A stretch of DNA of 64,000 bases from Moritella sp. 5 (GCF_018219455.1 NZ_CP056122.1:4551001-4615000), one strand, 5' to 3'. Positions 46,470 to 56,121 are shown, counted from the stretch's first letter. Program-made: numbers and translations. The notes: a model not told the origin generated them from the letters alone.

Positions 46470-46910
46470 ATGAGGTCATTAAAATTAGCGGGAATATTTA
46501 CATTAATCGCATCATTTCTACATATCGCCATTATCTTTGGCGGTGCAGACTGGTACCGTTTTTTTGGTGCGGGTGAAGAAATGGCAGTAATGAGTGAACA
46601 AGGTTCTATTTATCCAACCATAATCACCAGTATCATTGCCCTGCTCTTAGCTATCTCATCTATCTACGCTATTTCTGGTGTAGGCATTATCAAGAAAATG
46701 CCATTTTTAAAAACGGCTTTATTCTTGATTGCCTTTGCTTTTTTGGCCAGAGGTCTTATCGGTATTCCTGTCGTTTTATTTGCTAGCTCAGACTACATGG
46801 TTGAACTGGCAACTGATATCACATTTATGGTTATATCGTCATTAATCTGTGTCGTGATTGGTAGTTGTTACGGCTTAGGCATGCTAAAAATATATATAGA
46901 TAAATCATGA
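46470..46910 (+). CDS. Four-helix membrane protein of unknown function
   Basis: I do not recognise a specific function. The ATG at 46470 with AAGGAG 7 bases upstream gives 146 residues; the frame extends back to 46452. Four hydrophobic segments lie at about 5-24, 47-70, 80-104 and 113-137. The motif FGGADWYRFFGAGEEMA between helices 1 and 2 recalls small DoxX/DUF-type membrane proteins. It is followed 53 bases later by a flavin split-barrel gene on the same strand, possibly one unit. Confidence 0.7.
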   Translation: MRSLKLAGIFTLIASFLHIAIIFGGADWYRFFGAGEEMAVMSEQGSIYPTIITSIIALLLAISSIYAISGVGIIKKMPFLKTALFLIAFAFLARGLIGIPVVLFASSDYMVELATDITFMVISSLICVVIGSCYGLGMLKIYIDKS

Positions 46911-46963
46911 CAATAAACAACATACATTATTCAACATAAATACAAGTCACGAGGGAATATGAC

Positions 46964-47536
46964 ATGGGGAAGCAATTTTCGGCGTTAACAGAACAGCATA
47001 TTAAATTTATTGGCGAGCAGCGCCTTTATTTTGTCGGCACAGCAGCAGATACTGGTAATGTGAATCTTTCACCTAAAGGTGGGGATTCCCTTCGTGTTAT
47101 CGATATAAACACCATTGCTTGGCTTAATTTGACGGGTAGCGGTAATGAGTCAGCTTCTCACGTGCTCATTAACCCACGAATGACTGTCATGTTTTGCGCT
47201 TTTGAAGGGGCACCTTTGATCCTTCGCGCTTATGGCAATGCAAAAGTAATCCATCAAAAAGATCCTGAATGGGATAAATACTGCGCGCTATTCCCACAAA
47301 GCGTGGCAGCCCGACAAATATTCATTTTAGATATAGAAATGGTTCAATCATCTTGTGGCAAATCTGTACCTTACTTCAATTATAATGAAGATCGCGATGA
47401 CTTAGCTAACTGGTCGACTCGTCAAGGTAAAGAAGGTATTGAAAAATACTGGGTTAAACAAAATCAACAAAGTATTGATGGTTTTGAAACTGAAATCGTT
47501 GAACGAACAGGGATTGATATCAATGCTAACATTTAA
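46964..47536 (+). CDS. Pyridoxamine 5'-phosphate oxidase family protein (FMN split barrel)
   Basis: A 190-residue protein of the split-barrel flavin family. The fold occupies about 10-120: QRLYFVGTAADTGNVNLSPKGGDSLRVID, then WLNLTGSGNESASHVLINPRMTVMFCAFEGAPLILRAYGNAKVI. The C-terminal half (CGKSVPYFNYNEDRDDLANWS) matches proteins often annotated as general-stress or PPOX-like. It may bind FMN or F420-like flavin; it is not PdxH, which lacks this C-terminal region. An ACGAGGGA ribosome site precedes the ATG. Confidence 0.8.
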   Translation: MGKQFSALTEQHIKFIGEQRLYFVGTAADTGNVNLSPKGGDSLRVIDINTIAWLNLTGSGNESASHVLINPRMTVMFCAFEGAPLILRAYGNAKVIHQKDPEWDKYCALFPQSVAARQIFILDIEMVQSSCGKSVPYFNYNEDRDDLANWSTRQGKEGIEKYWVKQNQQSIDGFETEIVERTGIDINANI

Positions 47537-47748
47537 AGCAAGAACCTGAATGCGAATATCGGTGATACCGAAATAAGCTTATTTCAAATATTGATTATAA
47601 CTTCCCATGTATTAAAGAGGTATATTGGTCATATATCTCTCACTTTTAACGCAGACAAAATAAAAGAGCTCGAAAGCCCTTTTTATTGTCTACAGTGGAT
47701 TAATAATGTTAAAACCGTGTCCTTATTAACAATATTAATACTGCTTCG

Positions 47749-48963
47749 CTATTTTAAATTCATGCAGTTTGCATAATAGGTCACTGTTGCTGGCCAATCA
47801 CTGAAAACACCAATTACACCGACATCTTGTGCTAATACATCAAGCATATTCATCATGTCGCCATCATTATTAATACCTTCGCTGACACTTTGATAATACC
47901 AGCCTCCGCCTTGTTCCAGTGGTCCTGAACGTTCTAGTGTCCATGCTATAATGTCAAGATCAGCTTGTTTCGCCAGTTTGGCGTAATTTGAAGGTACAAG
48001 GTTTTTCTTCTTATCTAAATCGACAAGTGCATACAAAGGTGGAGCGATAATATTTACACCAGCATCTTTGAGTGCTTTCATGCTGGCTTTCGATGCTACA
48101 AAATCTTTTTGTTCATAAACACGCTCATCAAGATATACGGCTTGTTTACCAAAGCTTGGATTATTTTTAATCCAGTACTTTAAATCATTCAAATCAAATG
48201 ACTGTAAATAGGTATCCGATGCTGAAATACCTGCTGCTTTTAGTTCATCAACTAATTTCTGTGCATACATCTCCTGAGTAAAGCCATTAAATGGCATAGC
48301 TACGGCAGTCGACTTAAGTTCTGGTGTTACTTTCACACCATGCGCTTTAAATAATACAGCACTTTCTGCATGGGTCATTAATGTACCATTTTGCGTATAA
48401 AGGTCAGTACGCCAGCCTGGAGTACCATTCATGTACTCTTCGACAGTCGTTGCTTTCGGATTTGAACCATCCATTTTACCTTTAAGCGTCTTAAATTCAG
48501 CCAGAGTGAAATCAGACGTTCTACATTCTGCTTTGGCATCTTCGCCTGTTGCTGGGTTCGCAGGTATAAACGGTACAGTACACTTCTTAGCAAGTTCTGG
48601 TTTTGATAATACATTGGTTGTTGTGTGTAGATCGTTTTGTGAATGTCGACAAACAAGTTGTTTGTCTTTAGTGAACGTCACATCACACTCAACCACACCG
48701 GCACCCATTTCAATGGCTGCAAGGTAAGATTCTTTGGTATGTTCAGGGAACTGCATGGCAGCGCCACGGTGGCCAATAGAAAAGCTACTTCGTTGAAATG
48801 GCCCTTCACTACATTGCTGTAATTTAGTTTTGAGGGCGCTATCATCCATATTATTGACTAAATATGCTGGACGAGGACCTAAATTAGCCGACTCATGAGC
48901 CCAAGCTGTGATTGAAGTTAACCCGAGTATGAGCACGATTGAGCCCTTTAGTATTTGCTTCAT
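47749..48963 (-). CDS. Periplasmic glycerophosphodiester phosphodiesterase family protein
   Basis: Hydrolyses glycerophosphodiesters to glycerol-3-phosphate and an alcohol. From the ATG at 48963 (AAGGAAA upstream; longer frame to 48987) it has 404 residues with a signal peptide (about 1-22, TAWA-H). The GDPD TIM-barrel spans about 60-395: [46 protein letters not shown] gives the catalytic HRG...E and ECDV...H residues. A long insertion (about 130-190, with several cysteines) distinguishes it from E. coli GlpQ. It stands alone with no glycerol-phosphate transporter beside it. Confidence 0.87.
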   Translation of the reverse strand: MKQILKGSIVLILGLTSITAWAHESANLGPRPAYLVNNMDDSALKTKLQQCSEGPFQRSSFSIGHRGAAMQFPEHTKESYLAAIEMGAGVVECDVTFTKDKQLVCRHSQNDLHTTTNVLSKPELAKKCTVPFIPANPATGEDAKAECRTSDFTLAEFKTLKGKMDGSNPKATTVEEYMNGTPGWRTDLYTQNGTLMTHAESAVLFKAHGVKVTPELKSTAVAMPFNGFTQEMYAQKLVDELKAAGISASDTYLQSFDLNDLKYWIKNNPSFGKQAVYLDERVYEQKDFVASKASMKALKDAGVNIIAPPLYALVDLDKKKNLVPSNYAKLAKQADLDIIAWTLERSGPLEQGGGWYYQSVSEGINNDGDMMNMLDVLAQDVGVIGVFSDWPATVTYYANCMNLK

Positions 48964-49452
48964 TTTGTATTTCCTTTTAATAAGCAATTATCCATTTGGC
49001 TGATTAATTATTATTTCTGTGTTCGCTTATCTACTGTTATAAGTAATGTGAATAAGCATCAAATAATTATCAGTACTGGTGATACTAAATCACCTAATAT
49101 GTAATTGCACTCATCATTACAATTATTAATTTTCTTATATAACAGCTTGTTACACTTTCACTTTACGATGAAGTCTTATTCATGGGTCATTTGTGTCTCT
49201 GTTCTTTACTATGTTTTGAAGTCTTCATTTTCGATATAGGGTTTTTCGAGGAAAATTGAGGTCTCGTTCATTAAAACTGAAGCCGTTGTAGAGTTTTTCA
49301 ATAAGTCCTAACTGATAATACAGCGATATTTATAATACTTATTTAAGCGTTTATGTATGTCATTAGGTAGTTGTAAACAAGAATGAGATCATAAATTCAG
49401 GTACACTCCCCCACTTAACCCTATTCCCGTTTTAACCGAGTTTATTAATCTT
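48964..49452. other. Intergenic region GDPD gene / pseudouridine synthase gene
   Basis: Nearly 490 bases between divergent genes. A short palindrome GGTGAT-ACTAA-ATCACC lies at 49078-49094, about 115 bases before the GDPD start. On the minus strand 49236-49345 is open for about 34 codons but starts after a stop and resembles nothing I know. No RNA gene or mobile element seen. Confidence 0.45.
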
Positions 49453-50409
49453 ATGTCTCACGTTCGTGCCACCCACGCTTCGCATATTGTATTACCAGAA
49501 AGCGTGACCGATAAGCCTACCGTATTCAGCTTTCTTATCAATCATTTCAAACAGATTGACGCGACGATATGGCAACAACGGATCATCGATGGCAAAGTGC
49601 ATTGGCGTGATGGTCGCTTAATTACCCTAGATTGTGCATTTGTACCACGAGAGCGGGTCTATTATTACCGTGAAGTAGCGGTAGAAAAAAAGATCCCTTT
49701 TGCAGAAAAAATTATTTACGAAGATGACCACATTATTGTTGCCTACAAGCCACACTTTTTAGCGGTCAGTCCCAGCGGGCAATTTGTTAATGAATGCTTA
49801 GTGAATCGCCTAAGAATAAAAACCGGTATCGAAACACTAGTAACTGCGCATCGCCTTGACCGTGCGACCGCTGGCTTAATGCTGCTATCTAAACACCCTG
49901 AGCAGCGCCATCTATACCATGACTTATTTAAACATGGCAATATCACCAAACATTACCAAGCCATTGCTCGGTTAACACCGGACTTACAACGACAACACAA
50001 TGAAGGTAGCCTCACGCTTCCACGTAATTGGACAGTAAAGAATAGAATTGTCAAAAGTGAGCCAAGCTTCACGATGCAGATCAGCGATGGCGAAGCTAAC
50101 AGTCACTCTCAGATAGAACTGATTGACGTTAAAGGTGAGTTTGGTTTATTTAGACTGTCCCCAATTACCGGTAAGACACACCAATTACGCTTACACATGC
50201 ATAGTTTAGGCATGCCATTGGTAAACGACCGCTTGTATCCAACATTATTAGACCGATGTGATGATAATTTTAATCAGCCATTACAGCTATTAGCCCAACA
50301 GCTTAAATTTACCGATCCAGTAACAGGCATTAAACATGATATAATAACAGATGGGCTTGATATTGAAGCGATAGTGGATAACAGAATCGATGTTATTACT
50401 CCCGTTTAA
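49453..50409 (+). CDS. RluA-family pseudouridine synthase
   Basis: Isomerises uridine to pseudouridine in structured RNA. The 318 residues have an N-terminal S4-like region (about 20-70, FSFLINHFKQIDATIWQQRIIDGKVHWRDGRLI) and a catalytic domain (about 80-300). Motif II is TAHRLDRATAGLML with the catalytic aspartate near D136. SPITGKTHQLRLHMHSLGMPLVNDRLYP is the C-terminal motif. It matches the small subgroup often annotated only as pseudouridine synthase, and the RNA target is not evident. Confidence 0.88.
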   Translation: MSHVRATHASHIVLPESVTDKPTVFSFLINHFKQIDATIWQQRIIDGKVHWRDGRLITLDCAFVPRERVYYYREVAVEKKIPFAEKIIYEDDHIIVAYKPHFLAVSPSGQFVNECLVNRLRIKTGIETLVTAHRLDRATAGLMLLSKHPEQRHLYHDLFKHGNITKHYQAIARLTPDLQRQHNEGSLTLPRNWTVKNRIVKSEPSFTMQISDGEANSHSQIELIDVKGEFGLFRLSPITGKTHQLRLHMHSLGMPLVNDRLYPTLLDRCDDNFNQPLQLLAQQLKFTDPVTGIKHDIITDGLDIEAIVDNRIDVITPV

Positions 50410-50448
50410 ACAGCCATATGTAGCGTTTGTATCTTGCAATAGCTTTAA

Positions 50449-50475
50449 GCAGACCTTCGAGGAGTAAAGGTCTGC
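50449..50475. terminator. Hairpin between convergent rluA-like and panF genes
   Basis: A 9-bp stem (GCAGACCTT / AAGGTCTGC) with a 9-base loop and no clear T-run. Its convergent position suggests a weak bidirectional terminator. Confidence 0.55.
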
Positions 50476-50494
50476 CCTAATAAAGCGTATTCAA

Positions 50495-51931
50495 TTATGC
50501 ATTTTGACTTGTATGGGCTTGCTGAACACGATGAACAACTAACATCCCAAACATCGAAATTAACAATGCAGGTACAATAGGATGAATACCAAACATCGCA
50601 GGTTTAAACCACAGTAATAACAAATAACTCACAAGACCTGTCAGCATTGCAGATAAAGCGGCATGCCCCGAAACTTTTGGCCAATAAAGTCCTGCCAACA
50701 CAGGCCATAAAAACACAGCCTGCAATGCCCCAAAAGCAGCAAGATTAAGCCAAACAATCATTTTCGGTGGTTCAATCGCACAATAAGTTGCAATCAAGGT
50801 AATCAGCAACATGGCAAGACGAGTTAGCCATACTTGCTTACTTGCTGTCATCGTTGGATAGCAACGCACAGCGCCATCGCGTACCAAGCTAACCGCTGAT
50901 TGCAATAGCATCGAATCCACCGATGACATCACTGCTGCAATAGGCGCAGCCAACAATACGCCAGCCCAGAACGGGGTAAACAAGCCGGTAATTAATCTAG
51001 GCATGATCTCGTCAGGTATCGTTAGAGCAGGATATAAAGCACGGCCTAACACACCACTCAAATGCGGAATCAAAGTCATTAGAAAGCTAATAATTGTTCC
51101 CCAAATCATCCCACGTTTTAATGCATTGGTATCTTTGACCGCTAATAATCGCACGACAGTATGCGGTAAACCTAGCGTACCAAAACAAATCAGCATCCAA
51201 AATGACAACATCATTGGCCACCCAAGCTGACCATCATTACCTTGTGGACTTAATAACGTCGGAGATTGCGCGCTAACATCCGCCATAAGTGCTGTTAACC
51301 CACCCTGTGACAACAACGTCAAGAAGATGACTAATACACCAATGATCATCAAAATACCTTGAAATGCGTCGGTAATCACCACCGCACGAAAGCCGCCGGT
51401 AAGTGTATAAGCCAGTACAGTGATAACAAATAGCCCGAGCCCTAGTTCATAGCTAATACCACTAACCCCAGAGAATAAACGTGCACCACCAATAAACTGT
51501 ACCGATATCATGGCAATGAAACCCATAACCAGACTCACTAATGCTAATTTAGTTAGCCAACTATTCTGATATCGCGCATCAAGCCACTCGATTAACGTCG
51601 CGTGCTCGGCTTTACGTTGCGCCAATAACTTAGGCCCTAATACACCCAATGTAAGCATAGCGACTGGTACTTGGATCAGCGCAAGCCATACCCAGCCCAA
51701 TCCTATTTTATAGGCTGCACCAGGTCCACCAATAAATGAACTGGCGCTGGTGTAGGTCGCCACTAATGTCAGTGCGAGTAACGGGCCATTAAGAAAACGT
51801 CCACCAATAAAAAAGCGTTTGGCTTTATCTTGGTATAAGTCCCTGGATTGTTTTGATTGACGAGCACTCCACCAACGGGTAATGAGCAAACTGGCAACAA
51901 GATAGATAAGAATAGGGATAAGATTAGTCAT
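50495..51931 (-). CDS. panF: Sodium/pantothenate symporter
   Basis: Sodium-coupled uptake of pantothenate for CoA synthesis, inner membrane. The 478 residues give about 13 helices of the sodium:solute symporter family. TLVATYTSASSFIGGPGAAYKIGLGWVWLA (about 56-85), SVQFIGGARL, YTLTGGFRAVVITDAFQG and GTLGLPHTVVRLL align well with E. coli PanF from memory. The start overlaps the end of yhdT by 8 bases. In E. coli yhdT-panF sit between accC and prmA; here the pair is detached from both. Confidence 0.94.
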   Translation of the reverse strand: MTNLIPILIYLVASLLITRWWSARQSKQSRDLYQDKAKRFFIGGRFLNGPLLALTLVATYTSASSFIGGPGAAYKIGLGWVWLALIQVPVAMLTLGVLGPKLLAQRKAEHATLIEWLDARYQNSWLTKLALVSLVMGFIAMISVQFIGGARLFSGVSGISYELGLGLFVITVLAYTLTGGFRAVVITDAFQGILMIIGVLVIFLTLLSQGGLTALMADVSAQSPTLLSPQGNDGQLGWPMMLSFWMLICFGTLGLPHTVVRLLAVKDTNALKRGMIWGTIISFLMTLIPHLSGVLGRALYPALTIPDEIMPRLITGLFTPFWAGVLLAAPIAAVMSSVDSMLLQSAVSLVRDGAVRCYPTMTASKQVWLTRLAMLLITLIATYCAIEPPKMIVWLNLAAFGALQAVFLWPVLAGLYWPKVSGHAALSAMLTGLVSYLLLLWFKPAMFGIHPIVPALLISMFGMLVVHRVQQAHTSQNA

Positions 51932-52118
51932 GATAAGTCGATTTAATCATTAAAATAAGGATGAAAATAAGTAATAAGGGTGCAAACAGGCAAGAAAACC
52001 AGAACCAAACGGGAAGTCCCCACCAGTCACCTTGCGTTTGTAATAATAACGGTCCTGCACACCATAGAGCAAAGTAGCCCAATGTCAGCAGCAGCGTTTT
52101 TTTTGAAATAGAGTGCAT
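51924..52118 (-). CDS. yhdT: YhdT family small membrane protein (DUF997)
   Basis: A 64-residue protein with two helices (about 10-26 and 36-57) and the family pattern LGYFALWCAGPLLLQTQGDWWGLPVWFWFSCLFAPLLL. It overlaps panF by 8 bases, so the two are translationally coupled. YhdT genes almost always precede panF and may assist the transporter; this is inferred from linkage only. Confidence 0.88.
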   Translation of the reverse strand: MHSISKKTLLLTLGYFALWCAGPLLLQTQGDWWGLPVWFWFSCLFAPLLLIFILILMIKSTYHD

Positions 52119-52286
52119 AGCTTAGCCTAAAATAAATACCCGCGGAGAGTATAGATAACCATTATCGATAAATAATTCTAGTCGTATGAATTATTCAATA
52201 GTTCGAGTATTTTACGCTTAATTATATCGGGGGGATAGCTTACACCCAAACATAGTTATATTAACGAATAAAGAATGACATATTTG

Positions 52287-52871
52287 TTATACAACGTGTT
52301 CATCGAACGAAATAAGCGTATGACTAATAATCGAATCAATATTATCAATATAAACACCAGCACCATAGGTCCAGCCCCAGGTATCAAAACGCTTACTATA
52401 AGAAATTTTACGCACGGACTTACCGCCAATAAGCAATGGAAAACAATAGCTTACGAAAGTACCAGCCATTGATCTTTTTGCTTTTTCATAGATGACTTGA
52501 TAGGTGTAATTACCATTAGCGTCTTGAAGCATTTTAACATTATGGGTTGAGTTATCCAAACCACCTAAAGAAGCAAGCAAGGTGTAATTATCATCGAAGA
52601 CAAAAATATAATTCCTATCGAGTAGAGACAGGTGCTTTAAAGCTTGCTTTTGTGCCTGTTCAAGTGACAACACGCCAGACTGGTAATACAAATCGTAACG
52701 TTGAAAGATAATTTCCGTTTTATTAATAATATTAACAAGACGCGACTTTCTTTCTGTCAGCATTTCTTCACGTAATATTGATAAATAACCCAATGCGATA
52801 CAAATCAACGCGATAAAACTAAATACAACACATAAGGTAATTTTACAGATAACAGAATTACGACGGCACAT
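52287..52871 (-). CDS. Free-standing Cache-domain membrane protein (possible truncated chemoreceptor)
   Basis: A 194-residue protein with one N-terminal helix (about 9-31) followed by a single-Cache type 2 sensor domain (about 45-185: LSLEQAQKQALKHLSLLDRNYIFVFDDNYTLLASLGG through SYSKRFDTWGWTYGAGVYIDNID). In chemoreceptors this domain is followed by a second helix, HAMP and signalling domains. Here translation stops 18 residues after GAGVYID, before any second helix. DNA downstream shows no signalling-domain remnant. It may be a decayed receptor or an anchored periplasmic sensor acting on a partner. Confidence 0.72.
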   Translation of the reverse strand: MCRRNSVICKITLCVVFSFIALICIALGYLSILREEMLTERKSRLVNIINKTEIIFQRYDLYYQSGVLSLEQAQKQALKHLSLLDRNYIFVFDDNYTLLASLGGLDNSTHNVKMLQDANGNYTYQVIYEKAKRSMAGTFVSYCFPLLIGGKSVRKISYSKRFDTWGWTYGAGVYIDNIDSIISHTLISFDEHVV

Positions 52872-53116
52872 TACAGCCTCTACAACTTAACACAACAAAA
52901 TAATCTATCATAATGCTAACACATAAAAAACATAAACGACTGTAAACAATAAGGAAAATGACAATTAATGTTAAATATGAAACACATTATATTATCAATA
53001 ACCCTATTGTGCATATTTTCATCATAGCTATATTACAAGGATGCAATAACCTGGGGAGACAAATTAACAATAAGCATGCAGTATACCTACCATTAATAAT
53101 TGGCGATCAAGACAAT

Positions 53117-53521
53117 TTATTTAGCTACAATCTCATAGCTTGAGGTCACTTCCGCTGCTTTCTCTAGCATTTTGGCGACTGAGCAATATTTCTCCATCGA
53201 CAATTCAACAGCGCGTTTTACTTTTTTTTCATTTAGGTCATTACCCGAAACCACAAAATGTGCATTAATTTTAGTAAATACACGTGGCGGTTCTGCAGCT
53301 CGTTCGCTGGTTAAATTAACTTCACAACCAAGGATATTTTGACGGCCTGTTTTCAAAATATCGACGACATCAATAGAGCTACACGCCCCCATTCCCATGA
53401 GTACAACTTCCATCGGGCTTGCTGCGATACCATTACGATCACCATCCATAAGGATACCGTGACCCGTTTCTGACGTACCCATCAGTTGCATTTTGTCGAT
53501 CCACTTCACATTTGCTTTCAT
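53117..53521 (-). CDS. yhfA: OsmC family protein YhfA
   Basis: Member of the OsmC/Ohr thiol peroxidase superfamily; the role of YhfA itself is not established. The 134 residues include the two conserved redox cysteines, C47 in GMGACSSIDVV and C113 in EKYCSVAKML. It is divergent from crp, exactly as in E. coli and Vibrio. A 284-base intergenic region separates them. Confidence 0.92.
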   Translation of the reverse strand: MKANVKWIDKMQLMGTSETGHGILMDGDRNGIAASPMEVVLMGMGACSSIDVVDILKTGRQNILGCEVNLTSERAAEPPRVFTKINAHFVVSGNDLNEKKVKRAVELSMEKYCSVAKMLEKAAEVTSSYEIVAK

Positions 53522-53805
53522 AAAACACCTCGTTAATGTCTAATTAGAAGGCATTAGACAATATTTAACACCACATTAGTAATCAAATACTGTCTCATAT
53601 CCCAAATATAGTTAAAAGTCACAAATAAACAGCAAGTCAATATTCAAAAAATGATATATTCACGTTGATATTGAACAGAAATCAACTCAGTTCTTGCTTA
53701 TTAGTGTTATTGTCTCTTATGCTATCAAGTCAGTAATAATAATAAAATTAAAATATCGCAACACGGACATAATTTGCGATTATAATAACTTACAGAGGAA
53801 TACCC
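53522..53805. other. Divergent regulatory region yhfA/crp
   Basis: AT-rich. E. coli crp is autoregulated from the corresponding region, but here I find only half-matches to the CRP site (for example a TCACAAAT half-site near 53617) and no complete TGTGA-N6-TCACA. An AGAGGA ribosome site lies just before the crp ATG. Confidence 0.5.
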
Positions 53806-54447
53806 ATGGTTGTTATCGGCAAGCCACAATCTGACCCTACTTTAGAATGGTTTTTATCTCACTGCCATATTCACAAGTACCCTTCAAAAAGTACACTGAT
53901 CCATGCTGGAGAAAAAGCTGAAACTTTGTATTTTATCGTTAAAGGTTCTGTGGCAGTTCTAATTAAAGATGAAGAAGGCAAAGAAATGATCCTTTCTTAT
54001 CTAAATCAAGGTGACTTCATGGGTGAACTAGGCCTATTTGAAGATACTGAAGAACCTATACGTAGTGCATGGATCCGTGCTAAATCACCATGTGAAGTAG
54101 CAGAAATTTCATACAAGAAATTCCGTCAATTAATCCAAGTCAACCCTGAAATCCTAATGCGTTTATCAGGTCAAATGGCTGAACGTCTACAGATAACAAG
54201 TCAAAAAGTTGGTGATCTAGCATTCCTAGACGTAACTGGCCGTATTGCACAAACGCTATTAAGCTTAGCAAAACAGCCTGACGCAATGACGCACCCAGAC
54301 GGCATGCAAATTAAAATTACTCGTCAAGAAATTGGTCAAATCGTTGGTTGTTCACGTGAAACCGTTGGCCGTATTTTGAAGATGCTTGAAGAGCAAGAGT
54401 TGATCTCAGCTCATGGTAAAACGATTGTTGTATTTGGCACACGCTAA
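53806..54447 (+). CDS. crp: cAMP receptor protein, with a two-residue insertion near the cAMP pocket
   Basis: Global cAMP-dependent transcription factor. The 213 residues have the cyclic nucleotide domain (about 20-120), the dimer C-helix (about 114-140) and the helix-turn-helix [27 protein letters not shown], identical in its recognition residues to E. coli. In the phosphate-binding cassette the sequence is [17 protein letters not shown], where E. coli has GELGLFEEGQERSAW. Two residues are inserted just before the Arg-Ser pair (R86, S87) that contacts the cAMP phosphate. Otherwise closely similar throughout. A terminator follows. Confidence 0.98.
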   Translation: MVVIGKPQSDPTLEWFLSHCHIHKYPSKSTLIHAGEKAETLYFIVKGSVAVLIKDEEGKEMILSYLNQGDFMGELGLFEDTEEPIRSAWIRAKSPCEVAEISYKKFRQLIQVNPEILMRLSGQMAERLQITSQKVGDLAFLDVTGRIAQTLLSLAKQPDAMTHPDGMQIKITRQEIGQIVGCSRETVGRILKMLEEQELISAHGKTIVVFGTR

Positions 54448-54474
54448 TCCAACCCGTTTACTAAAATAATAAAA

Positions 54475-54515
54475 GCAACGCCTGATTCGTTATATAATAA
54501 ATCAGGCGTCATTTT
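54475..54515 (+). terminator. Rho-independent terminator of crp
   Basis: The arms ACGCCTGATT and AATCAGGCGT are followed by CATTTTAAATT, 30 bases after the stop. Confidence 0.82.
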
Positions 54516-54630
54516 AAATTATGTATGGTTTATTTTGAATTACCTTGTAGTTTATTCAATCGCTTAATTAACACTGACGTATCACTACACGACTCACCTT
54601 CATCTTGTAATTCAGCATAAAACTATCAAC

Positions 54631-54795
54631 TCACTTCGCAATCGACACCAAGGAACCATTACGCACTCCTTCTTCAAAATAAATAGCCAGTGCCGCCATA
54701 GACAACGCTACGGACATCATGATCATAACCAACACCCATAATGGTAAGTCAGTATTAAACGCTGCAAGGGGTGCTATAGGTACTACCTGACTCAC
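54631..54795 (-). CDS. Possible 54-residue membrane protein downstream of argD
   Basis: A short ORF from a GTG at 54795, 14 bases past the argD stop, to TGA at 54631. The product begins MSQVVPIAPLAAF, has one strong hydrophobic segment (about 17-40, LPLWVLVMIMMSVALSMAALAIYF), and a polar end EEGVRNGSLVSIAK. There is no clear ribosome site, so translation would depend on coupling to argD, or could start at a later ATG. I recognise no family. Moderately supported by its close position and membrane-like composition. Confidence 0.42.
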   Translation of the reverse strand: MSQVVPIAPLAAFNTDLPLWVLVMIMMSVALSMAALAIYFEEGVRNGSLVSIAK

Positions 54796-54808
54796 ATATT
54801 AGTATATG

Positions 54809-56029
54809 TTAAGCGGATAGCCATTTTTCAATAGCAAGACGAAGCTTTTTCATACCTGCATGAATATCTTCTTCTGGAATATTCAGAGCGGGTGTAAAAC
54901 GTAAAACATTCGCACCAGCGACCAATAGTAATAACCCTTCTTGAGCCGCTTGCCTCATAATCGCAATTGCCTGACCTTGATATTGCTCAGTTAATTCGGC
55001 ACCCAATAACAAGCCTTCACCACGAATGTCAGAAAAAATAGCATATTGATTATTTATCTCGGTTAATGCGTCTTGGAAAATCGTAGACTTTGCTTTAACT
55101 TGCGCTAAAAAAACCTCATCATTAACCGTATCAACAACAACCTCGGCAACACTACAAGCAAGCGGATTACCCCCATAAGTACTGCCATGCGTACCCACAG
55201 TAAAACTATCAGCAATAGTCGCTGTTGTTAACATTGCCGCAATAGGGAAACCGGCACCGAGGCCTTTTGCTGATGTTAAAATATCAGGTTTGATATCGGT
55301 ATGTTGATAAGCATAAAAATGCCCTGTACGACCAACACCTGTTTGTACTTCATCAAATATCAGCAGCGCATTATATTTATCACAAAGCGCACGCACACCA
55401 ATCAAAAACTGTTGATTAGACGCATGTATGCCCCCTTCACCTTGTAAAGGTTCCACTATTACAGCACAGGTTTTGTCGCTGATTAATGCTTCGAATGCAT
55501 TAAGATCATTGAAGTTAACATGCTCTATAGCTCCAGGCTTAGGACCAAATCCGTCCGAGTAAGTCGATTGCCCCCCCACAGTGACAGTAAAAAAAGTTCT
55601 GCCGTGGAATCCCTGATTAAAGGCGATGATCTGATCTTTGCCTTCACCAAATTTATCGTGTGCATAACGGCGCGCTAACTTTAACGCTGCTTCATTTGCT
55701 TCCGCACCGGAGTTAGCAAAGAATACTTTATCCGCAAACGTCGCATTTGTCAGTTTGTTGGCTAGCCTTAATGCTGGCTCATTAGTGAGTAAATTACTCA
55801 CATGCCATAATTTCTGGCTTTGTGCTTGTAGCGTTTTAACTAAAAGGGGATTGCAATGGCCTAAACAGCTAACGGCAATGCCAGCAGCAAAATCAATGTA
55901 TTCATTATCATTTTGATCCCAAACACGTGACCCTTGACCTCGAACTGGGATCATAGCTGCCGGGGCATAGTTAGGAACCATTACATTATCAAAATCTACC
56001 CGAGTAACATTCATTACATTATTGCTCAT
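54809..56029 (-). CDS. argD: Acetylornithine aminotransferase (class III PLP)
   Basis: Converts N-acetylglutamate semialdehyde to N-acetylornithine in arginine synthesis; the E. coli enzyme also acts in lysine synthesis. The 406 residues show [18 protein letters not shown] (about 103-120), [12 protein letters not shown] (about 190-201), [14 protein letters not shown] with the PLP-ring aspartate near D226, and [12 protein letters not shown] with PLP lysine K255. Two ARG boxes at the classic 3-base spacing lie 54-92 bases upstream, which argues for the biosynthetic ArgD over the catabolic AstC. pabA lies upstream on the same strand, as in E. coli near crp. Confidence 0.94.
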   Translation of the reverse strand: MSNNVMNVTRVDFDNVMVPNYAPAAMIPVRGQGSRVWDQNDNEYIDFAAGIAVSCLGHCNPLLVKTLQAQSQKLWHVSNLLTNEPALRLANKLTNATFADKVFFANSGAEANEAALKLARRYAHDKFGEGKDQIIAFNQGFHGRTFFTVTVGGQSTYSDGFGPKPGAIEHVNFNDLNAFEALISDKTCAVIVEPLQGEGGIHASNQQFLIGVRALCDKYNALLIFDEVQTGVGRTGHFYAYQHTDIKPDILTSAKGLGAGFPIAAMLTTATIADSFTVGTHGSTYGGNPLACSVAEVVVDTVNDEVFLAQVKAKSTIFQDALTEINNQYAIFSDIRGEGLLLGAELTEQYQGQAIAIMRQAAQEGLLLLVAGANVLRFTPALNIPEEDIHAGMKKLRLAIEKWLSA

Positions 56030-56082
56030 ATCCCTTTCCTCTCAGTGAACGTCTATGTCTAAATCCTTTAGCGGCATCAATA

Positions 56083-56121
56083 AATGCATACATATTCAAT
56101 AGTTATAAATAATTAGTCACA
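56083..56121 (-). promoter_or_regulatory. Pair of ARG boxes (ArgR operator) upstream of argD
   Basis: Two 18-base sites (56083-56100, core TGCATACATATTCA; 56104-56121, core TAAATAATTAGTCA) each match about 16 of 18 positions of the ARG box consensus. They are separated by exactly 3 bases (AGT), the arrangement bound by hexameric ArgR. Confidence 0.78.

Noticed and set aside
47591..47776. Plus-strand ORF of 61 codons between the split-barrel and GDPD genes
   Set aside because: It has no ribosome site, odd composition, and overlaps the 3' end of the convergent GDPD gene.
49236..49345. Open stretch of about 34 codons on the minus strand, considered as a transposase remnant
   Set aside because: It is bounded by stops, has no terminal repeats, and no recognisable transposase motif.
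45441..50409. Integrated island using tRNA-Ile2 as attachment site
   Set aside because: No integrase gene and no second copy of the tRNA 3' end was seen downstream.
52275..53143. Plus-strand ORFs at 52275-52472 and 52958-53143
   Set aside because: The first is antisense to the Cache-domain gene; the second runs into the yhfA end and has no clear ribosome site.
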